A stretch of 64,000 nt of DNA from Moringa oleifera (GCA_021397835.1 JAJFZO010000087.1:6595001-6659000); one strand, 5' to 3'; shown: positions 10,027 through 22,200, counted from the first letter of the stretch. Numbers and translations are program-made. Notes: a model not told the origin generated them from the letters alone.

Positions 10027-10114
10027 CGGAAAGAGAGGGATTTGAACCCTCGGTACAAATAACTCGTACAACGGATTAGCAATCCGACGCTTTAATCCAC
10101 TCAGCCATCTCTCC
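10027..10114 (-). tRNA. trnS-GCU: trnS-GCU (plastid-derived)
   Basis: An 88-nt class II tRNA with long variable arm and anticodon GCT. The complement starts GGAGAGATGGCTGAG and ends with a GGTTCAAATCC-type T-arm and the CTCTTTCCG acceptor. Well preserved, with a few transitions. It is next to psbI on the opposite strand, as in plastomes. Confidence 0.85.
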
Positions 10115-10233
10115 TAGTTGAAAAAGGATAATTACTATCTTACATTACACAAAAAATAATGCTTGAAAAATGTCCTTTACTTTTTTGATACTTTACTTTT
10201 TTTTGTATAGATTATTAATTATATACAATACAA

Positions 10234-10268
<35 letters not shown>

Positions 10269-11035
10269 CTCTTATCAAAAATTCCATTTAGATAAAGAAA
10301 AGGCTCGAAAGAGATATTTCAAATAAAAATATAAAAAAGAAGAATATCTCTTTGATTTTGTTTCGTCCAAAAGGGTCCTTTTTTATTTCCACAGCCTGGC
10401 CTAGTCAATACCCAACAAGACCTCTTTTTTTTGTACAACGAATCAAATCATACCACTGAATCATAGCTAAAATGGTTTATTTTTTTATTTGAAATAAAAA
10501 AATGTGTTTGTGATAAAGAATCAAAGTGTCGTTTACTTTCTTTTTTTATTTTTATTTTTTATTTACATTTATTAAAATAAAAGAAAATCTTAATTATAAT
10601 ATATTAATAATATAATATATTTTTTATTTTAAAATTTTATATTATATTATTTATTTTATAATAAATTATTTTATAGTAAATTTTATTATATTTTTTTAAA
10701 AAAAATATCTTTAAATGTAAAAAAATATCTTTAAATATATTAAAATAAGGAAAATATGGATTCTTGCCAATACATTTTTATGTTATGACCTAAGCCTCTT
10801 TGTTGAGCCCTATCTATCAAAATTCTTCCAACAAAAGAGAAAAAAAGACCTTTTTATTTTATTTAGTTATTAAACTAAATAATTCAAATGAGCCCTCTTT
10901 TACTAATTTCATTAGGTCTCTTGACAAAACGCGTTAATGCTCTAATTTTCAAGATTTTTTTTATTCTATTTTATGGATTACGTTCAATTACCTTGTTCGA
11001 CAAAAGGACCTTTTATATACAATAATCACATTGTA
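10115..11035. other. trnS-trnG spacer with (AT)n microsatellite
   Basis: Contains an (AT)n run at about 10236-10267 and a very AT-rich stretch at 10550-10740. From about 10540 rightwards it is the inverted partner of 7976-8455. No gene seen. Confidence 0.65.
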
Positions 11036-11803
11036 GGGGGTATAGTTTAGTGGTAAAAGTGTGATTCGTTTTATTAACCCCCTTAATAGTTAAAAGGTCC
11101 TTTGACTTGGTTTATCTTACGATCAAAAACTTTATTTCTTAAAAGGATTTAATCCTTTACTTTTCAATGAAATATTCAAGGAAGAGTATACATTCTCGTG
11201 ATTTGTATCCAAGAATTATAAATTGAAAAATTAATTGGATTATGAAATTACGAAATATAATTTTTGAATTGGATCACTATTTCAAATTGAATAAGTATGA
11301 GAAAAGGATCCATGGATAAAGATAGAAAATTTTATTTATAATCGTAACTAAATCTTCAATTCAATTTTTGTTTTGTATAGAAAAAATTTAAGCAAAATAG
11401 CTAATAAACGATAACTTTAGTTTACTAGAGACATCGACATATTATTTTAGATCGGTGGAAACAAAATACTTTTCCTAAGGATTCTATGAAATAGAAATAG
11501 AGAACGAAGTAACTAGAAAGATTGTTATAATGTCCCTCTTCTAGACGGATCATCTAAAAAGCAAATTGTTCTTAATTGAATGCATTCAGACAAAAAAGCT
11601 AACATAGATGTTATGGGCCACAATTTTATTTCATTCCCGTCTTATGATATCTGGGAATTTATCCATCTTTCATAAAGGAGCCGAATGAAACCAAAGTTTC
11701 ATGTTCAGTTTTGAATTAGAGATGTTAAAAATGATGAATCGACGTCGACTATAACCTCTAGCCTTCCAAGCTAATGATACGGGTTCGATTCCCGCTACCC
11801 ACT
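11036..11803 (+). tRNA. trnG-UCC: trnG-UCC with group II intron, copy B (plastid-derived)
   Basis: Exon 1 is about 11036-11058 (GGGGGTATAGTTTAGTGGTA) and exon 2 about 11757-11803 (CTTCCAAGC anticodon loop, GGGTTCGATTCCCGC T-arm). The first exon base pattern GCGGG has become GGGGG. The intron is about 700 nt. It is oriented as in the plastome between trnS-GCU and trnR-UCU. Confidence 0.8.
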
Positions 11804-11972
11804 TTAGATTTCCCGTTCTATATTATAGAGATGATATATATTTGAATATGTATTAATTCACTTCATTGAAGTGAACTAATATACAATTCTTAAATTTGTC
11901 TCACATATTCTTTATTTTTTTCGAACAAAAGATAGTAAAATAAAAAAAATGCAAAAAAAATCGAAATGAAAA

Positions 11973-12044
11973 GCGTCCATTGCGTAATGGATAGGACAGA
12001 GGTCTTCTAAACCTTCGGTATAGGTTCAAATCCTATTGGACGCA
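11973..12044 (+). tRNA. trnR-UCU: trnR-UCU copy B (plastid-derived)
   Basis: 72 nt with anticodon TCT and GCGTCC/GGACGC acceptor pairing retained. It is better preserved than copy A at 6963-7034. Confidence 0.85.
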
Positions 12045-13619
12045 ATTTATTTCCATATATATTTCTATGTTAAGAAAGAAATATTGAATTATTTGAATAA
12101 GAGATGCTTACTTATGTTATATTTACTTATGTTATATATATTATATACTTATTTAATACTTAGAAACTTATATTATTATTAAATGAAAATGAAATTAACT
12201 AAATTAAAGAATAAAGATTAAAAATGATCGATTTCTTTTATTTATTTATAATTGTTCCTGAACTAGAAATGTTTTGTTTGTTCCTGAATAGCTTCTTTCA
12301 AAACGGCTTCTGTTTCCTCCATGAATGTCTTGGTAGACGATATGATTTCTTGAAGCTGAGGTTTATTCGTTGTTAAGTAAGTATATAACTCAAAGAGAAA
12401 TTTCCTTACTTTTCCAAGTTCTAATGAATCAAGATGACTATTCGTTCTGGTATAAACGGTCATTATCTGTTCTTACACAGTGAGAGGGGCTAATCGAGAT
12501 TGTTTGAGTAACTCACGTAATTGTTGACCTCTTGCCAATTGGTTTTCAGTAGCTTTATTGAGATCAGAAGCAAATTTCGCAAAGGCTTCTAATTTGGCGA
12601 ATTGAGCCAATTCCAATTTTAATTTGCCAACTACTTGTTTCACAGCTTTAATTTGAGATGCAGATCCGACTCTGGAGACAGAAATACCTACATTAATAGC
12701 AGGTCTGATTCCAACATTGAATAAATCGATGGATAAGAATATTTGTCCATCTGTAATGGAAATTACATTAGTAGGAATATAAGCTGAAACGTCTCCCGAC
12801 TAGGTCTAAACTATTGGTAAAGCAGTCATATTTCCTTCACCTAACTGAGAGCTTGATTTAGCAACTCTTTCTAAAGACATGAATGCAAATAAAAAACATC
12901 TCTTGGATAAGCTTCATGACTAGGTGGTTTTCATAATAAAAGAGACATTTGGCGATAAGCCTATGCTTGTTTGGAAGGATCATCATAAATGATTAAAGTG
13001 TGTCGTTCACGATACATAAAATATTCAGCCAAAGTAACTCGTGTATAAGGTGCGAGATATTGTAATGTAACTAGAGGATCCACCATTTCGGCTACCACAA
13101 TAGTGCATTCTAGCGCCCCCTTTTCTTGGAAAGTGGTCACTACCTGAGCCATAGAATATGCTTTTTGACCAATAGCTACATAAATACATATTACATTTTG
13201 CCCTTGTTGATTAAGAATTGTATCTGTGGCTACTGCTGTTTTACCGGTCTGTCTGTTCTTAATAATTAATTCTCGCTACCTACATCCTATAGGGATTATC
13301 AAATCAATAGCAATAAGTCCTGTTTGAAGAGGCTCATATACGAAATGTCTCAAAATAATACCTGGAGCGAGAGATTCAATTAATCGAGATTCAAAAGCTG
13401 AAATCTCACCCCGACCATCAATAGGTTTAGCTAGGGCATTTATAACACAACCCAAATAAGCCTTATTCACGGGTATTTGGGCAATTTTTCCTGTTACTTT
13501 GATAGAACTTCCCTCTTGTATCATCAAACTGTCACCCATTAATACAACACTAACATTATTTGATTCTAAATTCAAGGCAATGCCTATCGTACCCCACTAC
13601 TACAAAAATTGTAATAGGT

Positions 13620-13860
13620 GACAATAATTGAATGACAGTTATTCATATAACTGTCATTAAAAGTTTCATTAACACTTTTAATGACAGTTTTTCTAAAAGT
13701 GCCATTAAAAACTAGATTTTTAATGTCAGTTCTAGAAGAACTGACATTAAAAGATAAATCAGCGAGCCTTTAACGCTAGTTCCTCAAGAATTGACGTTAA
13801 AAGCCCTAGTAATGTGGTCTTTTAACGCCAGTTCTTGAAGAACTCACTTTAAAACACTCA
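13620..13860. repeat. Left subterminal palindromic repeats of the CACTA element
   Basis: Four or five copies of a roughly 30-bp palindromic module (TTTAATGTCAGTTCT / AGAACTGACATTAAAAG type), with GACAGTT, GTCAGTT and GCTAGTT variants. In CACTA elements such subterminal repeats bind the transposase. The right-end set is at 16185-16370. Confidence 0.85.
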
Positions 13861-13959
13861 TCACTGACACTACCATAAACAGATATGTTCAAAGAGTAGC
13901 TCACACTCCAATCCGGTTCTTGGCCTCCATCAACTCCTAATCCGACTGCACCTGCTGTA

Positions 13960-14050
13960 GTGGCAACCATCGCAGCAGCAACGGCTGCTTACAGCAGCTG
14001 TTCCTGCTGTTGCTGTAAGAAGCAGCAACAACAACAACTATTGCTGCTTC
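13960..14050. repeat. CAG/CTG-rich microsatellite-like tract in the CACTA element
   Basis: Imperfect GCA/CAG and CTG triplets followed by CAA-CAG repeats. The tract creates a short Cys/Gln-rich open frame (13960-14151 plus) that I regard as accidental. Confidence 0.7.
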
Positions 14051-14269
14051 CACTTACACACACACTCTCTCAATCCCTGAACGAATGGTTCCGGGATCGG
14101 TTGGATTCGTTTCTCAAGTGCAGGCTGAATCACTTTAGCTTTAGTATATAAGTGCAGTTAGTGATCATAAGCATTTTTTCTTCATTTCACATAGTGAGGA
14201 GGTCAAACATGGGAAGTGCCGAAAGGAAGAAAAGATGGAAGAACATATTTAAGCCTTCAACTCAAAGTT

Positions 14270-14400
14270 ATGGCCTTCAACGTTAGTTCTGGAGGAACTT
14301 GCGTTAAAATATGGCCTTTAACGTTAGTTTTGAAAGAACTAGCGTTAAAGTATGGCCTTCAATGCTAGTTTTTCCAGAACTGACATTAAAGACTGCTCAC
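14270..14400. repeat. Internal copies of the palindromic CACTA module
   Basis: Three consecutive modules of the form GGCCTTCAACGTTAGTT ... AACTAGCGTTAAA. They have the same architecture as the left subterminal repeats but with an AACGTTAGTT core. Together with the ends, they show the module has been amplified inside this element. Confidence 0.7.
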
Positions 14401-14477
14401 TTTTCTTTTAAGACAAGGATCTTGAATTTGTCTCCTGAACCCGCCAGAACCTCGTGCCTAATTTTTACTGTCTAGGT

Positions 14478-14770
14478 CAGCCCTTCTCCTCTTTGCTCTC
14501 TGTCGAGAAGCTAAACCAGTTGACAGTCGCACTACCTTTCTCCGGACCTTCTCCTCTTTGCTCTCCATCTAAAAGCAGCTAGGCTAGCTGCTGGTGGTAC
14601 TACTTTTTTTCGGCCCTTTCCTCTTTGCTTTCTATCTAGAAATAGCTAGAGCAGCTACTGGCAAGCAGTGGCACTGCCTCTCTTTAGACCTTTTCCTCTT
14701 TGTTCTTCATCCAGAAGTAGCTAGGCCAACTACTGGAAGTGGTACTGCCTCTCTCCTTGCTTCTTTTTCT
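14478..14770. repeat. Degenerate tandem repeat, about 4 x 65-85 bp
   Basis: Four successive copies of a unit beginning CCTTCTCCTCTTTGCTCTC and containing an AGCAGCTAGGCCAGCTACTGG-like part, starting near 14481, 14547, 14614 and 14699. The copies differ by substitutions and small indels. The tract is not plastid sequence. Open frames 14594-14869 (plus) and 14684-14896 (minus) overlie it and are not convincing genes. Confidence 0.7.
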
Positions 14771-15419
14771 CTCATTTGTCTCAATCTTCACGAAGGTAGC
14801 TACACCCTCTCCATCCATTCGTTCATCTTTAGCATTCAAACATATGTAAGTATTCGTTATAGATTTTAAATTTTTTTTATGAAATTTAAGTTTCATAATT
14901 TTGATTCAACTTGGTTACTTTTGGTTTAGAAAAAAGTGTTGAGGATGTATATTATTTTAAGAAGTTTTTTATTAAGTGTGTTTAGTGATTTGTTATTAAT
15001 TAATGAAATTTGAGTTTTTTTTTTGTTAGTATATTTGGATGAACATATTTGGTATGAATGGGTCTACATTGATGTACTTATTATTTCATAATTATTAAGA
15101 TTTTTAGATTAATAGATAAATTAATTAGATATTAATTAGATAAATTTATATTTTGATAAATTAATTATATATTTAAGTGTAGTTGAATTTATGTTTGTAT
15201 TAATTTTTCTAGGTGAGATTAATTGGTATATTTTGTCAAATTTAATTATATTGATTTTATAGTTAACATAAATTAAATGTTACTTAATATATTATATGTT
15301 AAGTAAATATTAACTTTCTGTATTAATTAATTAATTAAGTATTATTAATTATTTATTTAAATTTTACTTAATATATTACATGTTTGAAAAGTAAATAATT
15401 AAATGTTATTTAAATTTCA

Positions 15420-15790
15420 GAATGGATAAAACTTAGATGTTTGCTGATAAAAGATTAGAGGCAAATGATGTAGGGGTAAATAACTTTTTCGCTCAAGAAG
15501 ATATCATACAATTTTGTCACATGGAGGAGCTAAGTGTCACCATTATTCAAGCTTGCATTGTGTATGTATGCCTTTTGAATTTTTATTTAGTTATTATTGT
15601 TTGCATTGTGTATGGTAAGTTTTTAAGCATTTGCTTATGTAAATACTTAACTAATTAATTGATGTGCTTATTAAAGGTTTTAATTGGACTAACTTTTTTT
15701 TTATATAAATATAGTTAGTGGACATAGATACTTACACCCAATCGGATATTGATGAAGTTAGAAAAGAGCTTGAACAATTTCTTTAGAGTG
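15420..15790 (+). pseudogene. Remnant of a CACTA-borne Ulp1-like protease gene (tentative)
   Basis: An exon-like stretch after a TTTCAG at 15414-15419 encodes FFAQEDIIQFCHMEELSVTI IQACIVY and is followed by GTATG. A second stretch near 15720-15785 encodes DTYTQSDIDEVRKELEQFL and then a stop. Both resemble, from memory, the entry and the tail of the C48 (Ulp1/SUMO-protease-like) proteins carried by plant CACTA elements. The catalytic middle (His, Asp, Cys) is missing, and a stop precedes the first Met. Identification is by pattern only. A host gene fragment captured by the element is the alternative. Confidence 0.4.
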
Positions 15791-16184
15791 CTACATTAGA
15801 AATGAACCTTGAAGATTTTTGTACACATGAACATCATTGGATTTATATAGTTGAATTTTTAGGATTGTGTATGATAATGTATATTTAAACTCATGTATTT
15901 TACATACAGAGTTCAATTATGACATCATTTTTTTTTATTTTGTTCATCTTTTATTACTTTTTTGGATTGGATTATTTTGAGTGTTTTGGATTATTTTGAG
16001 TGTCAATGAGAATGGTATCGAAGTGTATAATAGGAAAATTTTGGTTGCAAATTGTGAAGAATTGTATTGATGTATATGGTTGATGTGGAAGAGATGAAAA
16101 ATTTTTTATATCCACGTTTTGGATAATTTGAATGTAAAAATTTTGTATTTATTTCAAAATTAATAAAAAAATACTGAAAATGAA

Positions 16185-16370
16185 CATTTTTAATGACAGT
16201 TCTATTAGAACTGTCATGAAAGGCATCCCCCTTTAACGACAGTTCTATTAGAACTGTCATGAAAGGTGACCCCCTTTAACTACAGTTCTATTGAAACTGT
16301 CATCAAAGGCACCCCCTTTAATGACATGAACAAAGATGATAATTTTACAACTGTCATTAAAAGTTATTTT
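16185..16370. repeat. Right subterminal palindromic repeats of the CACTA element
   Basis: Three near-identical palindromes of the form TTTAATGACAGTTCTATTAGAACTGTCATGAAAGG, spaced by CCCCCTTTAA, plus a weaker fourth copy ending AACTGTCATTAAAAG. They are closer to one another than the left-end set. Confidence 0.85.
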
Positions 16371-16640
16371 TCACCGTTATTAAAGCTTTTATTTGTTTTA
16401 GTGCCCTCTTCAAATTCTACTAATTTACCTGCCATTACTTTATCAAGATCATAAATACGAGCGATACCGTTGCCTACTTGAAGTATGATACCAGTATTTA
16501 CAATTTTTACTTCTCTATTATATTGCTCAATACGTTCAAGGATAATATTACTAATTTTTTTGGCTCTAATGGTTACCATGAGTATATCCCGATTTTTTTT
16601 TTAAGCAAAAAAAAAAAATGCCTATAATAAAAGTAAAGGA

Positions 16641-17049
16641 CTAATAAGTTATTTCTTTTATTGCCCCAAACATACCAATATTAGCATTAATGGTACGTAA
16701 ATGTAACTCCTTACTCAAACAACTATTTAGAGTTCCTATAGCTCCTTGTAAAACTTATTGGAAAACCCGCTGTCAAACTTGATTAATCGCTCTTTGTTGT
16801 TAAAAAAAAAGTTTCATTTTTGTAATTTTCTAATTATTCCAAAGTCTTATAAGTTGAATTAATCAAATTCAATTTTTTTTGTTCTATTTCAGAGTATCCA
16901 TTCACTCAAAACTGATCTGCCTTTATTTCTACTTTGGGTAAGCAAGCTAGGGTTTTTTCTAATTGTTCAATGGCCCCCTCGCATAGCTCTTATGAATTTT
17001 AAATAGTATTCAAGATACTCTATTTTTGATTATCTAACAAATCGCTTAA
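16641..17049 (-). pseudogene. atpF: atpF exon 2, copy B
   Basis: The complement starts LSDLLDNQK and passes through the LINSTYKTL region to IGMFG and the C-terminal KEIT, ending at TAG (16641-16643), the native stop position. Frameshifts and changed codons break it (a T/A-run indel near 16800-16810 and altered bases around 16960-17000). Intron 3' sequence continues to about 17123. In copy A the same stop codon has become TGG. Confidence 0.75.
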
Positions 17050-17123
17050 TGAAAGTGGATTATCTTTACATTCATTTCAAAAAATTCCATGATCCCTTCT
17101 CGAACCAAACATGAATCTTCTAA

Positions 17124-17303
17124 GATGTTAATGAACAAGACGTACTTCTATTTATCGATAATATCTTCCATTTCGTCCAAGCAGGATCCGAAGTATCTGC
17201 TTTATTGGGTAGAATGCCTTCCACTATGGGTTATCAACCCACCCTTAGTACCAAATTGGGTTCTTTACAAGAAAGAATTACTTCTACCAAAGAAGGGTCC
17301 ATA
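17124..17303 (+). pseudogene. atpB: atpB internal fragment (ATP synthase CF1 beta)
   Basis: Open for about 60 codons: [54 protein letters not shown]. It is the segment of AtpB around the Walker B Asp (LLFIDNI). Cut on both sides, it joins the atpF intron on the left and psaB on the right. In plastomes atpB is far from both. A 5' fragment of atpB also occurs at 38762-38982. Confidence 0.9.
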
Positions 17304-17453
17304 ACCTTGCAATGGTCTGAGGCGAGATGGTACTTGTGATATTTCAACTTGGGATGCATTTTATTTGGCAGTTTTTTGAATGTTAAATACTATTGGATGG
17401 GTTACTTTTTATTGGTATTGGAAACACATCACATTATGGCAGGGTAACGTTTT
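17304..17453 (+). pseudogene. psaB: psaB internal fragment (photosystem I P700 apoprotein A2)
   Basis: About 50 codons around [14 protein letters not shown] and [20 protein letters not shown], with one TGA in place of Trp in AVFW. CDIS is kept here but deleted in the long psaB copy (about 45,860), so this is an independent copy. It joins psbC on the opposite strand at about 17453. Confidence 0.85.
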
Positions 17454-19189
<1,736 letters not shown>

Positions 19190-20635
19190 AATGGTCCTCC
19201 TATTCAACTACTTTAACCATTTTCGAACACCTTAGGTTATGGCATTTTCAGGGCGTTCAAGAATTCGATCATTTATGTATGATTTAATTTCTCGTGCATT
19301 ACCTCATAAAATTTAACCCTTATAATTTAATTGGTTTCAAATCTAAAAATCTTTTATTTTATTGGTCCCTAGGTAAATCCATGAACTAAATTCATTTATT
19401 CCTTCCTATTCTTTTCTTAATAATCATCTGAACCTAAATGATGAATTATTGTATGACTCATCAATCAGATAGCTGAATATTTTGAAATAACTCTTCAATT
19501 CACTAAAGAAGGGATTCCTTCTCTCGGTACTGGTTGATCCCCAAACCTACTCCTCTATAGTATCACTAAAGAAGGGATTCCTTTAACTTCTATGTGTATT
19601 AAATTTCTATAGTATCACCTTCATTTTCTTTTCTTTACTATCTTCTTTGTTATATTTCCTTCAGTTGAATAGAAAACTCCAAAGTATATCTTTCCATTTC
19701 ATGGGTTAAATCAAGAATAAACTTAGAATTTTTTTCTATTTACTTTTATTTTCTATTTACTTTTATATGTCTATATCTATATGTCAGAAAAAGGGGAGAA
19801 TTCAATGCAATATTAAATTAAATAATAGGAAACCGTAAATGAAAGTCTCTTACTCACATCCACTCTTCAAAATATTGTCGGAACAAAAATCCCGTGTGTA
19901 TCGATTTGAAAATATTTGATTGATACATGAAGCCATGATTTTATTTAGATTTATCTATAATTTATGTATAAATCTTATATAAATAGATCTTGTTATGTTC
20001 TGGAATCAAAGAAGGATAAGATATTGAAAATGGCTCTTAGGCTATAATTTGGAATAAACCTTTCTTTGTGGAGGAAGGGAATATCAATTCAATTTATTCC
20101 TTTTATTCCTATAGAAAATCTAGAAACAAGAAGATTAAATCAAAAATATTGACAGATTCTTACAGAGTCCAACCAATGAAATATGAAATAAAAAAAGATC
20201 TACTGTTCCAATTTCATCTCTATCGAATTTTAATATCAAAATAGTGGATATAGTCTTGATTCAATGGGTTAGGTCCACTTAAATTTTCTTTTTCTTTTGT
20301 TGGTTTCTAATCTTTACAATTGGCATAATGAAAAATGGAAATATATATTTGACGGTTCAAAAGACGACTTATCATTATTCATTATAATAAACAAATGTTC
20401 AATTTTCTTTTATAATTACTCTCTTTGATTTATAATTAGTCTCTAACTTATTACTTATTAGAATGATAACTTTATTAGAATAAAATTCTAAAAATTAGAA
20501 ATTATACAATTTCCAATTAAATTATTATACAGATACAGTTGCTTTATTATTACAAATATCAACAACATCTCTATTTTTCATTTAAACATGAATAGTAGCA
20601 CTGCATTAGAGTTTTATGAAAAAAAAAAAAGTAAA
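19190..20635. other. psbD-trnT(GGU) spacer
   Basis: Expected plastid spacer, in which the light-responsive psbD promoter normally lies. I cannot identify that promoter with confidence. A roughly 20-bp motif (CACTAAAGAAGGGATTCCTT) occurs twice, near 19500 and 19563. No gene seen. Confidence 0.6.
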
Positions 20636-20709
20636 AGCCCCTTATCAGATTTGAATCGATGACTTAGGCCTTACCATGGCCTTACTCTACCACTAAGTTA
20701 AAAGAGCCC
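20636..20709 (-). tRNA. trnT-GGU: trnT-GGU (plastid-derived)
   Basis: The complement has the order of plastid trnT-GGU, with anticodon GGT in CCATGGTAAGG and T-loop GATTCAAATC. Acceptor and T-arm transitions disturb pairing. It lies divergent from trnE, as in plastomes. Confidence 0.8.
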
Positions 20710-21476
20710 ATTTGGTTCAATTACTGAATGAGTCACTAGGTGAATAAGATCGATCTATGTATATATATTATAAGTATATACAGTAGACTCATAGTGGCTA
20801 GTAGCTCATTCATGAATGAGAATTTGAATTTACATTCAATTTTACTTAATGGGTATAGGGCAAAATGGGTTTAGTGATATTAGATTTGATAAATATCAAT
20901 GCAATGAATTGTTTCAAAAACAGACCTTGATTGCCCCCATAGAACAGAACAAAATTCATTTGATTGATATATACATGTACCTACCAATTTGACATAGATC
21001 CAAGATATTTTATCGAAGCATGTGATGAAGAGATTGGGTTTGTCCCATGAACCAAAATTTTAGAAAAAAAAAATTGCTAACTTATTGATCCATCCTTCTT
21101 CCTAGATTTCCAAATTTATCTTGTGTTAATTTCCTGGCTTATTGTGACATAGAGATACGCCTATTTCATCTTAACAATGAGTAAATCAATCAATGAAAGT
21201 GAAAAAAAAAAACCCCCCTCTTTTATGTTTTTTTATGTCAGACCAATCACTTCTCAAAAAGATCCTAGACTTCATACTATTATGTATATTATATAAATAT
21301 TATGTATATTATATAACATATAATAATATAAATATAAAAATTAATAGAATATCGATTTATCTATAGAATTGCAATAAGAATGAATGATTCATCAATATAA
21401 ATGATGAATCAAAAAACTATATGGAATCATAAAAGATGGAAAGAGCTTTCGGATCTAGTCATACCATTCCATTATA
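20710..21476. other. trnT-trnE spacer
   Basis: AT-rich spacer with short repeats of TATGTATATTATATAA near 21285-21320. No gene seen. Confidence 0.55.
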
Positions 21477-21506
21477 TTGACAATTTCAAAACACTGATCA
21501 TACTAT
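21477..21506 (+). promoter_or_regulatory. Remnant sigma70-type plastid promoter upstream of trnE-trnY-trnD
   Basis: TTGACA at 21477-21482 and TACTAT at 21501-21506 with 18 nt between them, about 32 bp upstream of trnE. This fits the plastid-encoded polymerase promoter known for the trnE operon. It should be silent in the nucleus. Confidence 0.5.
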
Positions 21507-21537
21507 TATCATAGTATGATGGCGGTCAGAGAAGTAT

Positions 21538-21602
21538 GCCCCCATCGTCTAGGACATCTCTCTTTCACGGAGGCAGCGGGGATTCGACTTCCCTTGGGGG
21601 TA
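21538..21602 (+). tRNA. trnE-UUC: trnE-UUC with D-arm deletion (plastid-derived)
   Basis: GCCCCCATCGTCTAGGACATC: the bases TGGTTC of the D-loop are missing, giving 65 nt instead of about 73. Anticodon TTC and the GGATTCGACTTCC T-arm remain. In plastids this tRNA also supplies glutamyl-tRNA for tetrapyrrole synthesis. Confidence 0.85.
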
Positions 21603-21661
21603 GGGTAATACGAACGGAAGTTGATCATGGATTATCAATAAACTTAAAATTGATTCTTCCT

Positions 21662-21745
21662 AGGTCGATGCCCAAGTGGTTAGTGGGGACAGACTGTAAA
21701 TTCGTTGGCAATATGTCTACATTGGTTCAAATCAAGCTTAGCCTA
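21662..21745 (+). tRNA. trnY-GUA: trnY-GUA (plastid-derived)
   Basis: An 84-nt class II tRNA with anticodon GTA (GACTGTAAATT) and long variable arm (GGCAATATGTC). C-to-T and G-to-A changes occur in D-arm, T-arm and acceptor (CTTAGCCTA for CTCGGCCCA). Confidence 0.85.
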
Positions 21746-22126
21746 ATAATTCGCTGTCCACCATGAAATGATGTAACCCATTTGGTTTCCATAAATGCTT
21801 GTCAGATAGGGGAGAATAAAAAATGTAAAATTTTTCGATATATCCCTATTTTTATTTCTTTTTCATTTGCTCTATTTATTTCTTTATTTTTGTTCACAGA
21901 AATTCTGATCTTGCTAATGATCTAGATTAATATAAGGATCATTAAGTATAAAGTTTAATGAAAAGAGTTAAGTAAAGAAAAAAGAGTCTTTTTTTTATTG
22001 ACAAATTAATTATCAATCGATTGCGCGCCTCTGTTTGTTACAAAATGGTCATTCAAATCTAAAATCTAAATAGAAATGGTTTAAATGAAATCATAAGAAT
22101 ATGTATGCTGTACACTTTATTTCCCT
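21746..22126. other. trnY-trnD spacer
   Basis: Expected plastid spacer between the two tRNA genes. No gene seen. Confidence 0.55.
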
Positions 22127-22200
22127 GAGATTGTAGTTCAATTGGTTAGAGCACCACCTTATTAAGGTGGAAGCTATGGGTTCGAGCCTCATCAGTCTCG
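22127..22200 (+). tRNA. trnD-GUC: trnD-GUC, anticodon mutated to AUU (plastid-derived)
   Basis: 74 nt of full length. The anticodon arm reads CCACCTTATTAAGGTGG against the usual CCGCCCTGTCAAGGCGG: five transitions, including GTC to ATT, with pairing partly kept by compensating changes. The acceptor GAGATTG is also changed. It cannot act as tRNA-Asp. Confidence 0.85.

Larger units (their letters stand above)
13592..16406. mobile_element. CACTA (En/Spm-type) transposon with 3-bp target duplication CCC
   Basis: The element is 13595-16403 (2809 bp). It starts CACTACTACAAAAA and its other end, read inward, starts CACTAAAACAAATAAAAG. The flanks are CCC at 13592-13594 and CCC at 16404-16406. The uninterrupted atpA sequence has a single CCC here, so this is an exact 3-bp target-site duplication, the hallmark of plant CACTA elements. 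Both ends carry several short palindromic subterminal repeats built on a GACAGTT/AACTGTC core. The inside holds a CAG/CTG-rich tract, a degenerate tandem repeat and a decayed protease-like gene remnant. No transposase (TNP2-type) coding region is visible, so it is presumably non-autonomous. Confidence 0.9.
12246..16579 (-). pseudogene. atpA: atpA copy B, split by a CACTA transposon
   Basis: The 5' part (complement of 16404-16579) reads [19 protein letters not shown] to KLVEFEEGT. The rest (complement of 12246-13591) resumes at [13 protein letters not shown] and runs to the C-terminus. Without the 2809-bp insert and one copy of CCC, the two parts rejoin in frame. The P-loop survives better than in copy A ([12 protein letters not shown]). 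In-frame stops and frameshifts occur (for example TAG after IPIGCR, altered codons around 12790-12960, and one missing base near the C-terminus). As in copy A, it is the CF1 alpha subunit, adjacent to atpF and trnR in plastid order. Confidence 0.9.

Noticed and set aside
13960..14151. Cys/Gln-rich frame in the CACTA element
   Set aside because: Created by the CAG/CTG microsatellite, with no domain.
13620..16370. Repeated palindromes as a CRISPR array
   Set aside because: Spacers are not of constant length or unique, the units are diverged palindromes at transposon ends, and no cas gene exists in this eukaryotic context.
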